A DNA stretch of 64,000 nucleotides from Exobasidium rhododendri (lineage: Eukaryota > Basidiomycota > Exobasidiomycetes > Exobasidiales > Exobasidiaceae), in assembly GCA_026210745.1 (NCBI GenBank), contig CP110632.1, positions 248,001-312,000 on the forward strand, read 5' to 3'. The translations under genes and the position numbers were made by a program. Position 1 is the first letter of the stretch, and each line of letters starts with the position of its first letter. Below are positions 50,978 through 62,698 of the stretch, in pieces. The notes beneath the pieces are model-generated. The model had not been told where the DNA came from, did no database searches, and worked only from the letters and a program-made list of their open reading frames with translations.

Positions 50978-52013
50978 TTACTCGGTCTTGATGCGCTGCT
51001 CTTCTCCCTCTGAAACAATGCGGTGCAGCGCCTCGGTGATTGGAGGAACCACCCACACAACAGCAAAGGCGATCACCGGCACAAGGATAGCCAGGAGACC
51101 CAGAGCTGTCTGTGGTAGCACACCTACATACAACGGCTCCAAGATCAAGTGGACAGGAACGGTCGTCGAGTGCCTTCTCTCTGTATCGTCATCGCCTTCC
51201 TTGCCAACGAGAGGCCCTATGTAAGCTTCTGCCAGTCGAACGAATGCTTTCCAGACGATGTTGCTGTGTTCATCAAGGGGCGGCTTGGCGGGAATAGGCA
51301 CTCGCTCTTCCCTGGCAACAATATGCACGTATAATCGAGGGCAGGGCCACAGATTCGTCTCCTCCACACTCAGTTCTTGCTCTTGCTGCAAGTTCACCAT
51401 GTCCTCTTCGTTTGCTTTCCACGTTATCTTGCCCTTCGCTAGCATACTCTTTGCCGTATGAACTTCGGCATCGACTTTGAGGAAGAAATTGGGGGCCCAA
51501 GTTATTCGAAAGGTAAATCGATGACTGAGACGCCATTTAGTCCGATTCCAGACGTTTAGTAGCCATCGATCTCTGGGTGTGAGATGGTCATAATGGCCAT
51601 TCGAGAGAAGAGGAAAGGCCTTCGTTGCGAGACTCTCTGGCGTAGTGATTGTCCCCGCTTCTGCTGCCGATGTCAATTCAAGAGAAGCTTCTTCCGGATC
51701 GAGTGCAAGGATGAGCCAGACTCCATCGATCTGAGTGGCAGGATTGATCGAGAAGAGAGTTGGCTTCGAGGAGGAGTGGAGGATTGGCCTGGATAGCAAA
51801 TTTGAAATCACAATCAGGCAAAAGCATGTAATGCGACGGTACCCCATCCACACAAAAGGCCACTCACCATCCTTGGCTGACCTGCCTAGCTGCCCTGTCT
51901 TCTAGATGACCTACTTCGTCTGCTTTGCACATGGTGGGACCAAAATTGACGATCTCGTTGTTCGCTTGAACGGCAACCATCAGTCCCATTACACACGCCA
52001 GAATGCTCAGCAT
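50978..52013 (-). CDS. Unrecognised membrane protein, N-terminal signal anchor and C-terminal helix
   Basis: Two exons (52013-51868, 51788-50978) encode 318 residues; the 79-bp intron has GTGAGT and CAG ends. The start MLSILACVMGLMVAVQA is a signal peptide or anchor. The middle (~250 residues) seems lumenal, with WLILALDPEEASLELTSA, an N-glycosylation sequon in WNRTKWRLSHRF, and LYVHIVAREERVPIPAKPP. A single strong hydrophobic helix (GLLAILVPVIAFAVVWVVPP) lies ~40 residues from the end and is followed by a short charged tail. This topology suggests an ER or secretory-pathway protein. I do not recognise the family. An acceptor-like CAG lies 25 bp before the ATG, so a 5' UTR intron or an extra N-terminal exon is possible. 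Confidence 0.65.
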
Positions 52014-52198
52014 TGCCAAGGACGAGCCAATGCGTCGAACCTGTCCAATCGAGACGGAGGGAGAGAGGGAGAGAAAGAGGGGGAAGAGGACAATGTGTCA
52101 ATAAAAGTATTGCAGAATAGAGAATAGATTTTTGTATAGTACAAGATGTGATGGGACGACTCAGAATGAAGCACAAGAAGGGGGGCACAAGGAAGACA

Positions 52199-54187
52199 TC
52201 AAGCCCTGCCAGCCTTTCTCACCTTCTTGTTAAATTTGCCTCCTTTTCCCGCCCTGAACTTCATGTTCGACTTGTCGCCTCCGTCAGCCAGTCTCACTAT
52301 CTCCGCTCTTTTCTTGTTCTTCTTCTCAAGGCGCTTAGCTTGTCTCTCTGGGTCGCCTCGCTTTTGTGCATTTCTGGCTGACTTCAACGGATCAGAATGC
52401 ATAGGCTTTGGATTAGAAATTGGCCCTCCTGTGGATGTATGACTCTTCCGACTGGGAGACTCGTATGGCTGGTTCTGCTGTTGCTTACGGAAATGCGGGG
52501 AGCTACCGCCTGGTGTAGGCGCACCTGAGCTACGACTCCGTTGAGGGATGGTGAGAAAGGGTCGCTTGGGTGTTGTGATGCTGTTCGTCGTAGTCGTTGT
52601 AACGTTGCCCTTGGAGACCTTGCATCGAGACACCCTTACAGGTCGGCCTTTGAACTTTAGCTTACGACGAAAGCTTCCGCTCATCTCCCTGCCTGACTTG
52701 GAAGCTGCGAGGAAGTTTTGCTCCGACTCGTGAATGGCGATGATCTCATCGACACAAGCTGCATCTAAGAATCGTACATAGCCAAAGCCTTTCCCCATCT
52801 GAGTTGCTGCATCTCGAATGATTCGTACTCCATACACCCAGGCTGGCAAGCGTTTCACTGCATCCTCTTCCACTACTTCTTCTGGTGCAGGCAGCTTGTC
52901 ACTATTGGTAAAGTCCAACGCCATCACATCAGGTGGTGAGCCTCTCTCCTTTGTCATTAGAGATTCGAAGAAGCCTCGAAGCTCTTCTTCCTTTGCTTCA
53001 AAATCGAGATTGCCCACGAAAACCGTCCTCTTTCGACTCTCATTGTCAATGCTACTCGCACCCGCGGAAGCTCCTAGCAAGCTTCCATCTGCCGTCTGGA
53101 CGGTATTCAAACCAATCTCCAAGATGTCAGCCGGTAAGAGCGGAATTACGAGATCAGCGCGGAGATGTCTCTCCTCAAAGAGGGTACCATTGACACACGT
53201 AGATAGAAGCGCAGCCAGCGCTGAACCAGACAGACTTCCCACATCTTTGCCCTTCTTTTCCTTGTATTCACTGACGATGTCAGGAGACAGTTCAAGTAGC
53301 GTGACATACGCATTCACACTGTCGGCCTTCTCATTAATCTCCTGATTGATGAAAGCTACCTTTCGCTTCTGAGAACCAGATAGGAACGTCTTTGCTGTCT
53401 TTGGATCTTCATTCAATGCTTCTCTGTAGCTCCTGCTCCTTTGTCTTTTGTTCTTTCCATCTTCGGCCTCGTCTGGGTTCTTGGCTTCATAGTCATCGGT
53501 GGGTTTTGAGAATGGGATCGAACGGAGTCGAATTGATTCGATTTGTGTGATGAAGGGATAAGGTGAGCATGAAATTAGATGTTTGCGAAGATCCTTCATC
53601 GATGCTTTTGATGTGGCAAGATGGACAGGCAGATTACCGATGAAGAAGCTACGAGCGTCTCGCTGACTTTGAGGTTCCTCTCTTGCAGCGGCCTTTCGCT
53701 TGGCACTCAGAGAAGTCTTCACCACACTCTTCAGCAAAGACGGGTCCGCCACCGTCTCATGTACTGGTCTCGATCCATCGTCGTCATCACTTTCGCTTTT
53801 ATTTCCACTCTCCGCATCGCCCTCATTGGCATCGCCTTCGTCTTCTCCATTTTCGCCATTTGCTTGCTCGGCAATGATGTCCCCACCTGCTCCAGCGCTC
53901 TCCTCCTCTTCCTCATCGTCGCTTATTCCACTGATGACGGCGTCACTTTCTATCGAACTCAGCTCTCCATCGCTGCCTTCCACATCATTTGTCTCTCCTT
54001 CGCTGTCCTCTCCGGCCCTGTCAGCGACATCGTCTGTCATGACGAGGGTTGGAGCTGACCTAGATTGAGAAGGCCCCGACGTTGGCCCTGCTACTGAGAA
54101 CAAGGCATCTAATTCTGCATCAAACGTCTTCGACGCAGGCTTCGGCTCCTTCTTCTCTTTCTTGCCGTCCTTGTCCTTTTTGCCCAT
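52199..54187 (-). CDS. NOP12: Nucleolar RNA-binding protein Nop12 (RBM34-like)
   Basis: One exon, 662 residues. The N-terminal ~170 residues are Lys-rich then strongly acidic. RRM1 begins RSFFIGNLPVHLATSKASMK and has a large insert rich in Lys/Arg (KNKRQRSRSYREALNEDPKT) before AFINQEINEKADSVNAYVTL. RRM2 is SRKRTVFVGNLDFEAKEEEL with GKGFGYVRFLDAACVDEIIA. The C-terminus is basic, ending in KFRAGKGGKFNKKVRKAGRA. The order RRM1-HLRAD-RRM2 (EERHLRADLVI, matching 'RHLRVD') is the Nop12/RBM34 signature. Nop12 functions in pre-25S rRNA processing in the nucleolus. The start MGKKDKDGKKEKK is the first ATG in frame after the promoter. Confidence 0.92.
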   Translation of the reverse strand: MGKKDKDGKKEKKEPKPASKTFDAELDALFSVAGPTSGPSQSRSAPTLVMTDDVADRAGEDSEGETNDVEGSDGELSSIESDAVISGISDDEEEEESAGAGGDIIAEQANGENGEDEGDANEGDAESGNKSESDDDDGSRPVHETVADPSLLKSVVKTSLSAKRKAAAREEPQSQRDARSFFIGNLPVHLATSKASMKDLRKHLISCSPYPFITQIESIRLRSIPFSKPTDDYEAKNPDEAEDGKNKRQRSRSYREALNEDPKTAKTFLSGSQKRKVAFINQEINEKADSVNAYVTLLELSPDIVSEYKEKKGKDVGSLSGSALAALLSTCVNGTLFEERHLRADLVIPLLPADILEIGLNTVQTADGSLLGASAGASSIDNESRKRTVFVGNLDFEAKEEELRGFFESLMTKERGSPPDVMALDFTNSDKLPAPEEVVEEDAVKRLPAWVYGVRIIRDAATQMGKGFGYVRFLDAACVDEIIAIHESEQNFLAASKSGREMSGSFRRKLKFKGRPVRVSRCKVSKGNVTTTTTNSITTPKRPFLTIPQRSRSSGAPTPGGSSPHFRKQQQNQPYESPSRKSHTSTGGPISNPKPMHSDPLKSARNAQKRGDPERQAKRLEKKNKKRAEIVRLADGGDKSNMKFRAGKGGKFNKKVRKAGRA

Positions 54188-54660
54188 GTTGGATGAAGGT
54201 GTAAGGATGCTTCGAAGACAAGGCAACCTTGAAGACTATGACTTGGGTACCATCATCGTCTTTTTTGAAATTTTTGAGTTCTTCCCAATCCACGTGCAGT
54301 ACCCAGCTGCATGACGACCTGTTCAAAGACACGTCGAGCTGAAATTGGCTCCAAACCCGCGGCAGACTTGGAAAATAAGCTCGGAAATCACCTTGAATGT
54401 CAGTACTATACACTACGAGGAACCATCTCCTTCCCCGCCCAATCACGGCATCGTCTCATCATCGCACCCACGCACCAACGCATCGCTCTGCGACATTCTT
54501 CGTAATCCCGCCTTGATATCTGCTAATATCTTCTATTGCTGCTGGTAAGCCATAACTGTGTCCCTTCATTGCGGACATTCAGGGGTGTCCCCCCTAGGCA
54601 CCTGCGAACGAGCTATCGGCGAAGGAAAAGGGGGCGACATTAGCATACAAATATCTAGAC
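54188..54660. other. Divergent intergenic region, NOP12 / vezatin-like gene
   Basis: About 470 bp. One frame on the minus strand overlaps the NOP12 start but has no family resemblance. No repeat seen. Confidence 0.5.
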
Positions 54661-57600
54661 ATGAGCGAAGCCGAGCATTCTTCTGGTGAGTCGTGCAACT
54701 GTGCATGCATGTGCATGTTTTCTGGCAGGAGGGTAGCGGAAAGAACGGAAGCTGACCTTCAACTACGCCGTGCCTTCTTCACGCAGACGCCCTAGCGCTC
54801 TCCCAAATAGTATCAAAGATGCCATCACCGCCTCCCCGTCAAAATTCGCTCGATGCTTCGACTCGTCGCCATCGCAAGCATTCATCAGCAGCATCGTCGT
54901 CATGTCAACAATCAACGAACGAAATTGAATCCAGTGAGGTAGTACCACAACAAAGCGTGTCGAGCTTGTACACTGGCTTGACCTTGGGAGACGAGTTGTC
55001 CAATTCATCCGACATGACTGCCACCACCCCCAGCACTGCTCTCGCATCCTTGGACAGAAGCTCTTCGTCTACTAGTCTGCAACGGATGCCCAAGCTCCGG
55101 CGGCGTACTTCATCTATCAGCGTCTCAAAGAGTAAGAGCAGCCGAAAGCTCAAAGATGGCCCTAGTATAGTAATCAGCGTACGCAATCCCTCGTCTAGCA
55201 CTAGTCCTACGATCTCGCGCAACAACTCGAAAAGGCCCACTTCGGAGGCCATCGTCGTGCCTGATATACAGCCCTCAGAACTTACACCAGGTTCAGAAGC
55301 ACAAAAGACGAGCTCCAAAAAATATCACATTTCAAGAACAGCTTGCGAGTTCTGCTTGGAAGTCTTGAGAGCGTGGAAACAACTATTTTCTGTCATCATT
55401 TGGCCGATGGGACCGGCAATGCTCTATGCACTCACCACAACATTCCGTCGTGCAGAAACGCATCAGCAAGACTTGCCAATGAAGAAGATAAAGTCAACGG
55501 CAAAAGCAGTGACTCCCGTAGACAAGACGTTCGCTGAGCATTTCAAATACATTGTATGCACTAGTCACCTTCTGACATCCAAGCTAGCCATCTCTCTTTA
55601 CGACCATCAGACTCCACAAGCTGTCGACGAAAGCGCCGAGGAGGAAGAAGACGTGCGCAAGTCACCGTCGTCCTCACGACACCACCACATCGTCACTTCT
55701 GCACCCCCCTCGCACATCTATTCGGGGCTACACTTGACTATGAAAGGGGGAGTGCTCTTCAACGCTACTTGCTGGGCGGTCATCCTCCAAGCTGTGATAA
55801 GCCGTGACTATCAAGTGTGGCTGAGAAGTACCGTCATCCTGATCAGCTTGATGTGGGTTGTGCTGGCAAGCATAGGTAACGATGAGAGCAGTCGCATCAC
55901 TTTTGAAGTGAGTCATCAAAGTTTAGGATCGTATAGTCTGCTGGATTATGATCACAAGACAGAGATGGAGGCAAATGTCACCCTCCTCTCAACGTATGAC
56001 ACCACCAAGATCACAAAGGACATGTGCAAACTGGCCACTGATTTGATGGTGGCCTGTAAACGTTTCGACATCGAGTGTAATCAGACGATTGCAGCAATCC
56101 AAGAAGTGGAACTCGTCTCCAGAGGTTTCAAGTTGTCTCACCCACTTCCACCTATCTCGCGCATTGAAGCTAATCTAGTATCGCCAAGTAGACTGAAGCA
56201 CGACCTCCATACTTCCTCCGCTGTAGCTATGGGAAGCTCGAGACTCTCTCGCTCCTCTTCAGGTGGCGCAAGCTCAGGAAGTGGTTGGAAGCATCATGGT
56301 TCCAGACCGCAGTCCGTACTCTTCTCCAATCACAACTACTCGAATGGAAGGAGCAGCCCATTCGAGCCGGTCGAAGTGGAGTCGATTCGAATGGCGCCAA
56401 TGAGGAAATTACTCGTTGCATCATTCGAGGAAGCAAAGCAAGCGCTGCAGCTAGCGCAAGACAGTCTGGTCGATCTAGTGGACGACAGAGAGTTGGAACT
56501 AATCAAGGAAATGTATGAGCTGCACGTAAAGGAGACATTCTCTCTCTTCGATCAGCCTCTCTCTACACCTGAGCCATGGACTGCTCCACCCACGACGAGC
56601 CTTTTCGACAAGAGGACAAGTTGGACGTCCATCACAAGAGCTAGACTGGACGATGAGAGCTTTTCCTCTTCAGTAGATGAGAGCATTGCCATGCCTGGTA
56701 CGCCACAGCGCTCTACGCAGACAGTAGACCAGATGTACACCTTCTCATCGAATCGAAAGCGAGATAGTGTGATGTCAGAGACGTGGAGTGCGGCTAGCCC
56801 TACTCGAGATGGCGGTTCAAGCCGAGGAGGTTCAAGACTTGGATACGTTTCAGACAAGACACCTTCCACAAGCACACCAAATCATAGTGCAGCTTCCAAA
56901 AGACTGAGCTACGTTTCCTCTACTTCAGGAAATAATACGCCGTTGCAAGACGTAAAGACATTGCTATCGCTACAAACGAGCTCTCCAGTGCTTGGTAGGC
57001 AGAACAGTCGGCGGAGGGCGAGTCTGATAAGTATAGGGATGATGGAGGATCGAAGACAGGCCAGAGGTCAGAATGTACACCCGACTGCGATCAATAGCAT
57101 CAGTAGCGGCAACAATACGGGCAGCAAAACGGATGCGCACCTGATCATCTCACTGAAAAGGACATTTGAAGAAATGCATTCCATTAGGAGGAGAGTGCTC
57201 TGTCACTTACTCGCTTTGGACTTTTCTTTGCAGCAAAAGACCGCATTGAGGAGAAAGAAACGACCCACGAAAGCACTGTCGTACTGGGAAATTGTCGGAC
57301 AAGTCATGATGCGTGTGACCAAAATCATGACAGACTTGAGTGTCAGCATCAAGCAAGAGCTGGAGAGAGATATGGAAATGGCAGGCAAGTTCAGTGAGGA
57401 TCGAAATGGCGCAAGCGGTACTCACTTTACGCTCACGTCCGCGAATGAGCAAGAGGACAGCGGCTTGGAAGATCGATTCGTAGCTATGGGTCAAGCGCTA
57501 CGAAGTGTTCAAGTGAAGATGAGATCTTGTGCCGAGGAGATGAAATTGAAGAGCCCTCCTGCTTTGCACGGAAGAGGAGGAAGCGCGCCAGTCAGTGGTG

Positions 57601-58271
57601 GTGAAGAGCAGCAGACGGCTTCCAAGGCTGCTCGTGCTGAAAAGAGCGAAAAGATTCTGGAGACTGTCCGAGAAGACATTTTGACCTTGTCGTCGGAATG
57701 GGAGAATGCTCTGAAGATTCTCCAGCTTCAGCGATGTGCCTTGGATCCCAGTAGCCCGATCGGTGATACTTCCACTTCCACTTCCACGATGAACAGTAGC
57801 AGACTTGACTCGCCTCAAGAGGCAGAGGAAGATGCTCTGCGGCAGTGGAGACAGAACGGGAAGACACTTCATCGCACTCCTGATGAAGCAAAAGGAGAAG
57901 AGGAGGAGGTACAAGAGCGCGGTGATGTCATGCAATGGACTGACGGGCAAGAGAATCATGCCGACTATATAGACTTACTCTTGAGTACGGCCACACCCGA
58001 TCATCTCCCTCTTCCAGGCATGGAAAAGGTGTACGAGAGCGCCGGAGAGGTTCACGATCTGAAGCTGCAAAGGAGCACACTAAGTCGGGAGGAGAGAATA
58101 CAACTTGCAAAGCAACAACGAGCTATAGCGGCAAGTGAAGCCACAGCAGCATCGCCATCGCAAGCAAACAATGGCATCATCAAAGAGTTGGAAGCAGTCA
58201 TGAAGAATCGAAAGACGACGGAGTCTTGTCGGTCAACTGCCAAGAAAGATTCAGGTCGAAGCTACGACTGA
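54661..58271 (+). CDS. Vezatin-domain membrane protein (Inp2-like myosin-binding peroxisome-inheritance candidate)
   Basis: Two exons (54661-54685, 54787-58271) encode 1169 residues; the first exon holds only 25 coding bases and the 101-bp intron is GTGAGT...CAG. The first ~200 residues are Ser-rich. Two hydrophobic segments follow: QLFSVIIWPMGPAMLYALTT near residue 200, and a pair around FNATCWAVILQAVI / VWLRSTVILISLMWVVLASI near 320-355. The next block (MCKLATDLMVACKRFDIECN, then IAAIQEVELVSRGFKLSHPL and PPISRIEAN) is the vezatin/myosin-binding signature of fungi. Inp2, the yeast member, is the peroxisomal receptor for myosin V. The C-terminal half has coiled-coil stretches with Ser-rich linkers. 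Vezatin family membership is fairly sure; peroxisome location is inferred. Confidence 0.82.
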
Positions 58272-58395
58272 AGTAGAGAGTCGTCCTTTCGAGGTCAAGG
58301 GGAGAGCATCTTTCTTGCCCCCAGAATGTACGACTGAACGAAAGAAAGCGGTGTAACATTAGGATCTCGCTTGAGTGTATCATAGCAAACATATA

Positions 58396-58405
58396 CCCCC
58401 CCCCC
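58396..58405. repeat. Poly-C tract (10 C) in a convergent 3' junction
   Basis: Run of 10 C on the plus strand in the 250 bp between the vezatin-like and SLA1 stop codons; compare 4468-4478. Confidence 0.95.
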
Positions 58406-58521
58406 TCTTTCCCTTGCAATCATGTACAGCGAAGCAAGCATGTAGCTTTGTCCTATCGCAGTTTGACGAGAAATACGTGTAAGATAATGAATAGACGCAT
58501 CACGGTACAGCGACGCGATCA

Positions 58522-61500
58522 TCAGTACTGCTGGTATGTGTACCCCGTAAACTGAGGATTTAAGTAGCCGCCCGGCTGGAAACCAGTAGGCTGCGATCGT
58601 AGAGCGTCATACTTTTGAGGCGCCTGTGGGTTCTTGTCCTGATCTTGATGCAAGTTTCCCTGCTTCATTTGACCAAAGACGTTTGCCGCTGAGAACCGAT
58701 CAGGGTTGCTTTCGCTGTTCGCTTCTGCATTCACACGCTGCTGTTGTTGCGTCTGGTATTGTTGCTGTGTATATTGAGGTGCTTGTGGCTGCGCAAAGCC
58801 CGAGACGTTGGTCATTTGAGGCTGAATAGGTGGCATAGACTGCTGATAGCCTGTGTACTGCGGAGATTGCATTCCCCCAAATCCAGTCTGTTGCGGTATC
58901 ATCGACTGCATTCCAAACGGCGACTGGCCGTTGTATCCAGTCTGTTGAGGCCCCACAAAGCCAGTCTGCTGAGACGCCATATATCCAGTCTGCTGGGGTC
59001 CCATGTATCCAGTCTGCTGAGCTTGCAGTCCTACGCCGGTAGCTTGATGACCGAGACTGGTGGGCAAGAATTGACCAGTCCCTTGCGTAGAGATGAGGGG
59101 CTGGAGTAGATTTTGATTGTGAGCGACGGGTGCATAGGGTCCTCTTGGACCTTGGAACATGTTGTTGTTGATTGGTGAAGCTCCCGGTCGCTGCATGGAC
59201 CCTCCTGAAGGTGGTCGCATCGCTGCTAATTTGTCAAAGAGGGCAGAATTAGGATCCGGTGCGGGTCTAGCTGCCTCGACGACTGCCGAAGTGCTAGGAG
59301 CCGGTGAGGCGGCTACGGCAGGCTGTTGCTGTTGCTGCTGTTGAGCAACAGGAGGCGGAGGCGGAGGGGTGGGAGCCGGTATCGATGCAGAAGGAGGTGC
59401 AGGAGTGCTGGGCTTTGTGCTGGATGGTCTTGGTGTCCATGCATCATCGTCGAAGCCGTTAGCAGTGACGGCAATAGAAGGTGTGGAAGCTTTCGTAAAC
59501 TCGGGACTGGCAGCTGAACTTCTCGTGATCGGACTCGACTTTCTCGCCAGTGACTCGGAAGCAGCAGCCAGACTAGCAGCATCTACCCCACTACTCATGC
59601 TCCTCGAAGCGCTGGGAGCTGGTCTGCCACGACGTGTGTTATTCTTGAGTGATCCGTCTGGACCGGAGAAGAGATTCGGAGGCGGGGTCACTCCATTCTT
59701 CCGCGCACTCTGCTCTTGCTCTTGTAATTTGCGAGCCAAGGCTTCGTCGCTCTTCATCTGAGACGATGGACTCAAAGGTCTTGACCCTCCTGCTCTGCCG
59801 CCGGAAGCGGCTCCTCCGTTACTCTTGTACTTTTTCGTGATGAACTTCATCACGCGAAGAATGTCGCCTTCCCGGAGTCCAATGCTTCTCAGAATGCCCG
59901 GTTCCATGTCGGGCAAGACACCTTCGTCGATCTTGTCTCTTTCAAAAGCCGCAGCATATCGAGTACAGTCATCTACATCCACCTGAGCGGCCAGGAAGAA
60001 CTCAAACCAATCGACATTTCGCTTGGGACCTCGAGCCGCCTCTTGTCGCCGCTTCTGTTCCCTCTCTTGCTCTCTTCTGCGTTCTTTCTCCCTTTCTACA
60101 CGACGCGGATCTTCACTGCTCCCGCCACTTCTTCCCTCTCCTTGTTTGGATCTGTTCTGAGGATTCAGCTTTCTGCCCGTGACGTCTTCCAGATACTGGA
60201 TGTCGGCATTGCTCATCTTTTCCACTGCGACTTCAATCACGACCCCGTTGAGCTTGTGAAGCCGGATCTTGCCTTGATTGAAGCCCAGGAATTCTGCTTC
60301 CACTTTGAATTGAGAGGAACGATCATGCCAGATTCTCGTACGTGCCGGGCTAGGCTTGCTTTTTGACGTTGCTTCTTTTGGTCGGGCAGGTGCAGAGCGT
60401 CCATTGGGAATCGAAACGTCTCTTGTGCTGGTCGACGGAGTGATGGCCGTCGTGGCAGGGGCTTTTGGAGGAGCAGGAGCAGGTTGCGATTTAATAGCTT
60501 CCCTTCGGCGTTCTTCTGCTTCTCTCGCCCTCCTTTGAGCATCTGCCTTTGCTCTTCTTTCAGCCTGTACTCGATTCTGTTCGGCGGCCTCTTCTTCTTC
60601 CTCTTCAAGACGGAGTCTCTCCTCTTCTTCGGCAGCAGCAGTAGCAGCACCTCCGTCGTCCTCCTCCATCTCATCCTCTTCATTGACAGCTCCGGCAACA
60701 GCCACGCCCCTTGCTTCACCCTTGCTCGTCTCTACATAGCTAGCAGGTACCACTCCTTGCTGACCAGAAGTGTTCTGCACCTTCCACCAATCTTCGTTTT
60801 CCTTTTCTACCAGTTCTAGCTTCTCGTTTTCGGCTACGCTGAGCTCATCATCACCTTGCGCTTCAAAGTCGTACAAGGCAATGCAAGCGACATACCCAGT
60901 ACGTGCAGGCTTGGTAGCAGCAGTAGCAGAAGCAGCAGGCGGAGGCGTTGATGCGACCGGGGGAGTGTATGCTGTTCGTGGGGCAGCAGAGACTGTTCGC
61001 GCTGGCGGCGGAAGGTTGGCCGCAGGGGCTGGTACGCTTGATCTTTGGTTGTCTGCTCTAGGAGGAGGATTATGGACAGCGGCAGGTGTCGCAGACACCC
61101 CAGCACCTGCTTCCTCATTGGCCTCCCTCGCTTTCTGTTGCGAGTATTGAATCTTGTTCCAAATCTCCTCAACTTCGCCTTTATTGCTGGTGACAAATTT
61201 GATCGACTGGTCATCATCGACTTTTGCTTTGCTGGCTCCATCTTCATCCAAGGTCAAGTTCAGTTGCTTCCCTTTTCCTTCTATCGTGTGAGCGAGAATC
61301 GACAGCACATTAATCTTCTGTACAGGTGCCTTATCTGACTCGCTCGCAAAGAAGAGTGAAGAGTTGCCAATCCCCAATGTCCCCTTTTTCTTCTTTTTCT
61401 TGGCATCTAACTCCTGTAGGGGGGAAAGGTAATCTCTGTCAGGAGATATGCGTGCTGGGGTGAAGTGAATGCCTACTCGGACCGTCTCTCACCGATACTG

Positions 61501-62121
61501 CCCACATCTTGATTTCGTCATTCTTGGCGGCCCTCTGTGTAGTAGGGGTAGCAGGGGCTGCAGGAATAGCAGTATCATGATCATACGATTGATCCGCTCC
61601 TGCTCCCAGAGGAGCTGAGGTGACTCCATCGACAGCGGCGATCTGTAATTCGAGTTCTCCTTCAGCGAAAAGTTGACAGTGCCGCCTTCTCTTCAAACAC
61701 TCACCTCGTCGACGTAATTTGCAGGCACAAGACCCAGATACCCGGTGGGAATTCCGTCTACCTGCTTCTTGACCAGAAGCCAATCTCCCTTTGTCTCATA
61801 GACACTGACCATCTCATCTTCTGCTAGTTCTAGTTCATCATCATTTTGTTTGCCATAGTCATACAGCGCTCGACTTGCTCGAATCGGTTCTGCTTCTTCG
61901 ACGTAGTTGGCCGGTATTAGTCCGATGGGGGCGTCATCATCATCATCATCATCTGCCTCCTCGTCAGTACCTTCCGCTCTACTCTTCTTCAATTTCGCTT
62001 TCCACCACTCTGGGTCATCGGCTTCCACCACGTAAAGCAGAGCATCCTCGTTGAAGGACAGCTCGTCTTCCGCTGTGGCCGCATAGTCGTAAAGGGCCTT
62101 GCACAGTGAGACGTAAGCCAT
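58522..62121 (-). CDS. SLA1: Endocytic actin-patch adaptor Sla1
   Basis: Three exons (62121-61705, 61642-61493, 61413-58522) encode 1152 residues. Two N-terminal SH3 domains are seen (CKALYDYAATAEDELSF; SRALYDYGKQNDDELEL, each ending in IPANYVEE/VPANYVDE). The Sla1 homology region with SSLFFASESDKAPVQKI follows, then a third SH3 (CIALYDFEAQGDDELSVAEN, VVPASYVET). SHD1 (RIWHDRSSQFKVEAEFLGFN), which binds NPFxD sorting signals, comes next. SHD2 is a SAM-like fold (VDWFEFFLAAQVDVDDCTRY). The C-terminus has many TGY/TGF repeats in QQTGYMxx units and polyGln, the targets of Pan1/End3 and Prk1-type kinases. Sla1 couples cargo, clathrin and the Arp2/3 activator Las17. An (Asp)7 run comes from a CAT repeat at 61937-61957. 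Confidence 0.96.
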
Positions 62122-62698
62122 CTTTGGTGGTGATCCAGTCGCGCCGCACCCAGTCCACTGTCCAGGTCTTTCGGATTTGGAAGAAACACTCTCAGGGGTG
62201 ATCAAGTTGAGCACCAGCGACAGCGACCTCGTGCACTACTTTGCAAGGGAGAGGAAAGATCAAGAGGAAAGGTAGTCGCTTGTGTAGAGTGGACTTTGTA
62301 CGAAGGCTGGCCCGAACACTGCAATGGTCGCGCGGAAAAAGCGACTCCTTAGGTCCAGTTCATCGGATGGGTATTGATAGATGGCCACCGGCGGCCACGT
62401 GGATCTCCTATCGCGTCTCTTCCACCGATCTCACTTCCATACAGGACTAGATCTTCTCGTCCGAGCGTACGTCGCCGCCATCTTCCACTTGTTGATCTCA
62501 CTACCGCCAGAAAGCCGCACCCTGCTCTCGCTCCTTTCCTCGGCAGTCCGGTTCGACCGCTACTCCCACTTTTCCCAAGAAGCGCACTGCAGAGCCTCCG
62601 GCCTACTGAAGGGGAAAGGGGGTGAGGAAGTGCTCTGCTAGTCGATTAAGACTCGAGTGTCAGGGCAGCGGAGGGGAGCTCGAAGTGATAGAAGGAAG
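62122..62698. other. Divergent intergenic region, SLA1 / RPB7
   Basis: About 575 bp with CT-rich stretches at 62400-62580. A frame continuing SLA1 upstream from 62121 to 62214 begins at a further ATG but adds no domain. No RNA gene recognised. Confidence 0.5.
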
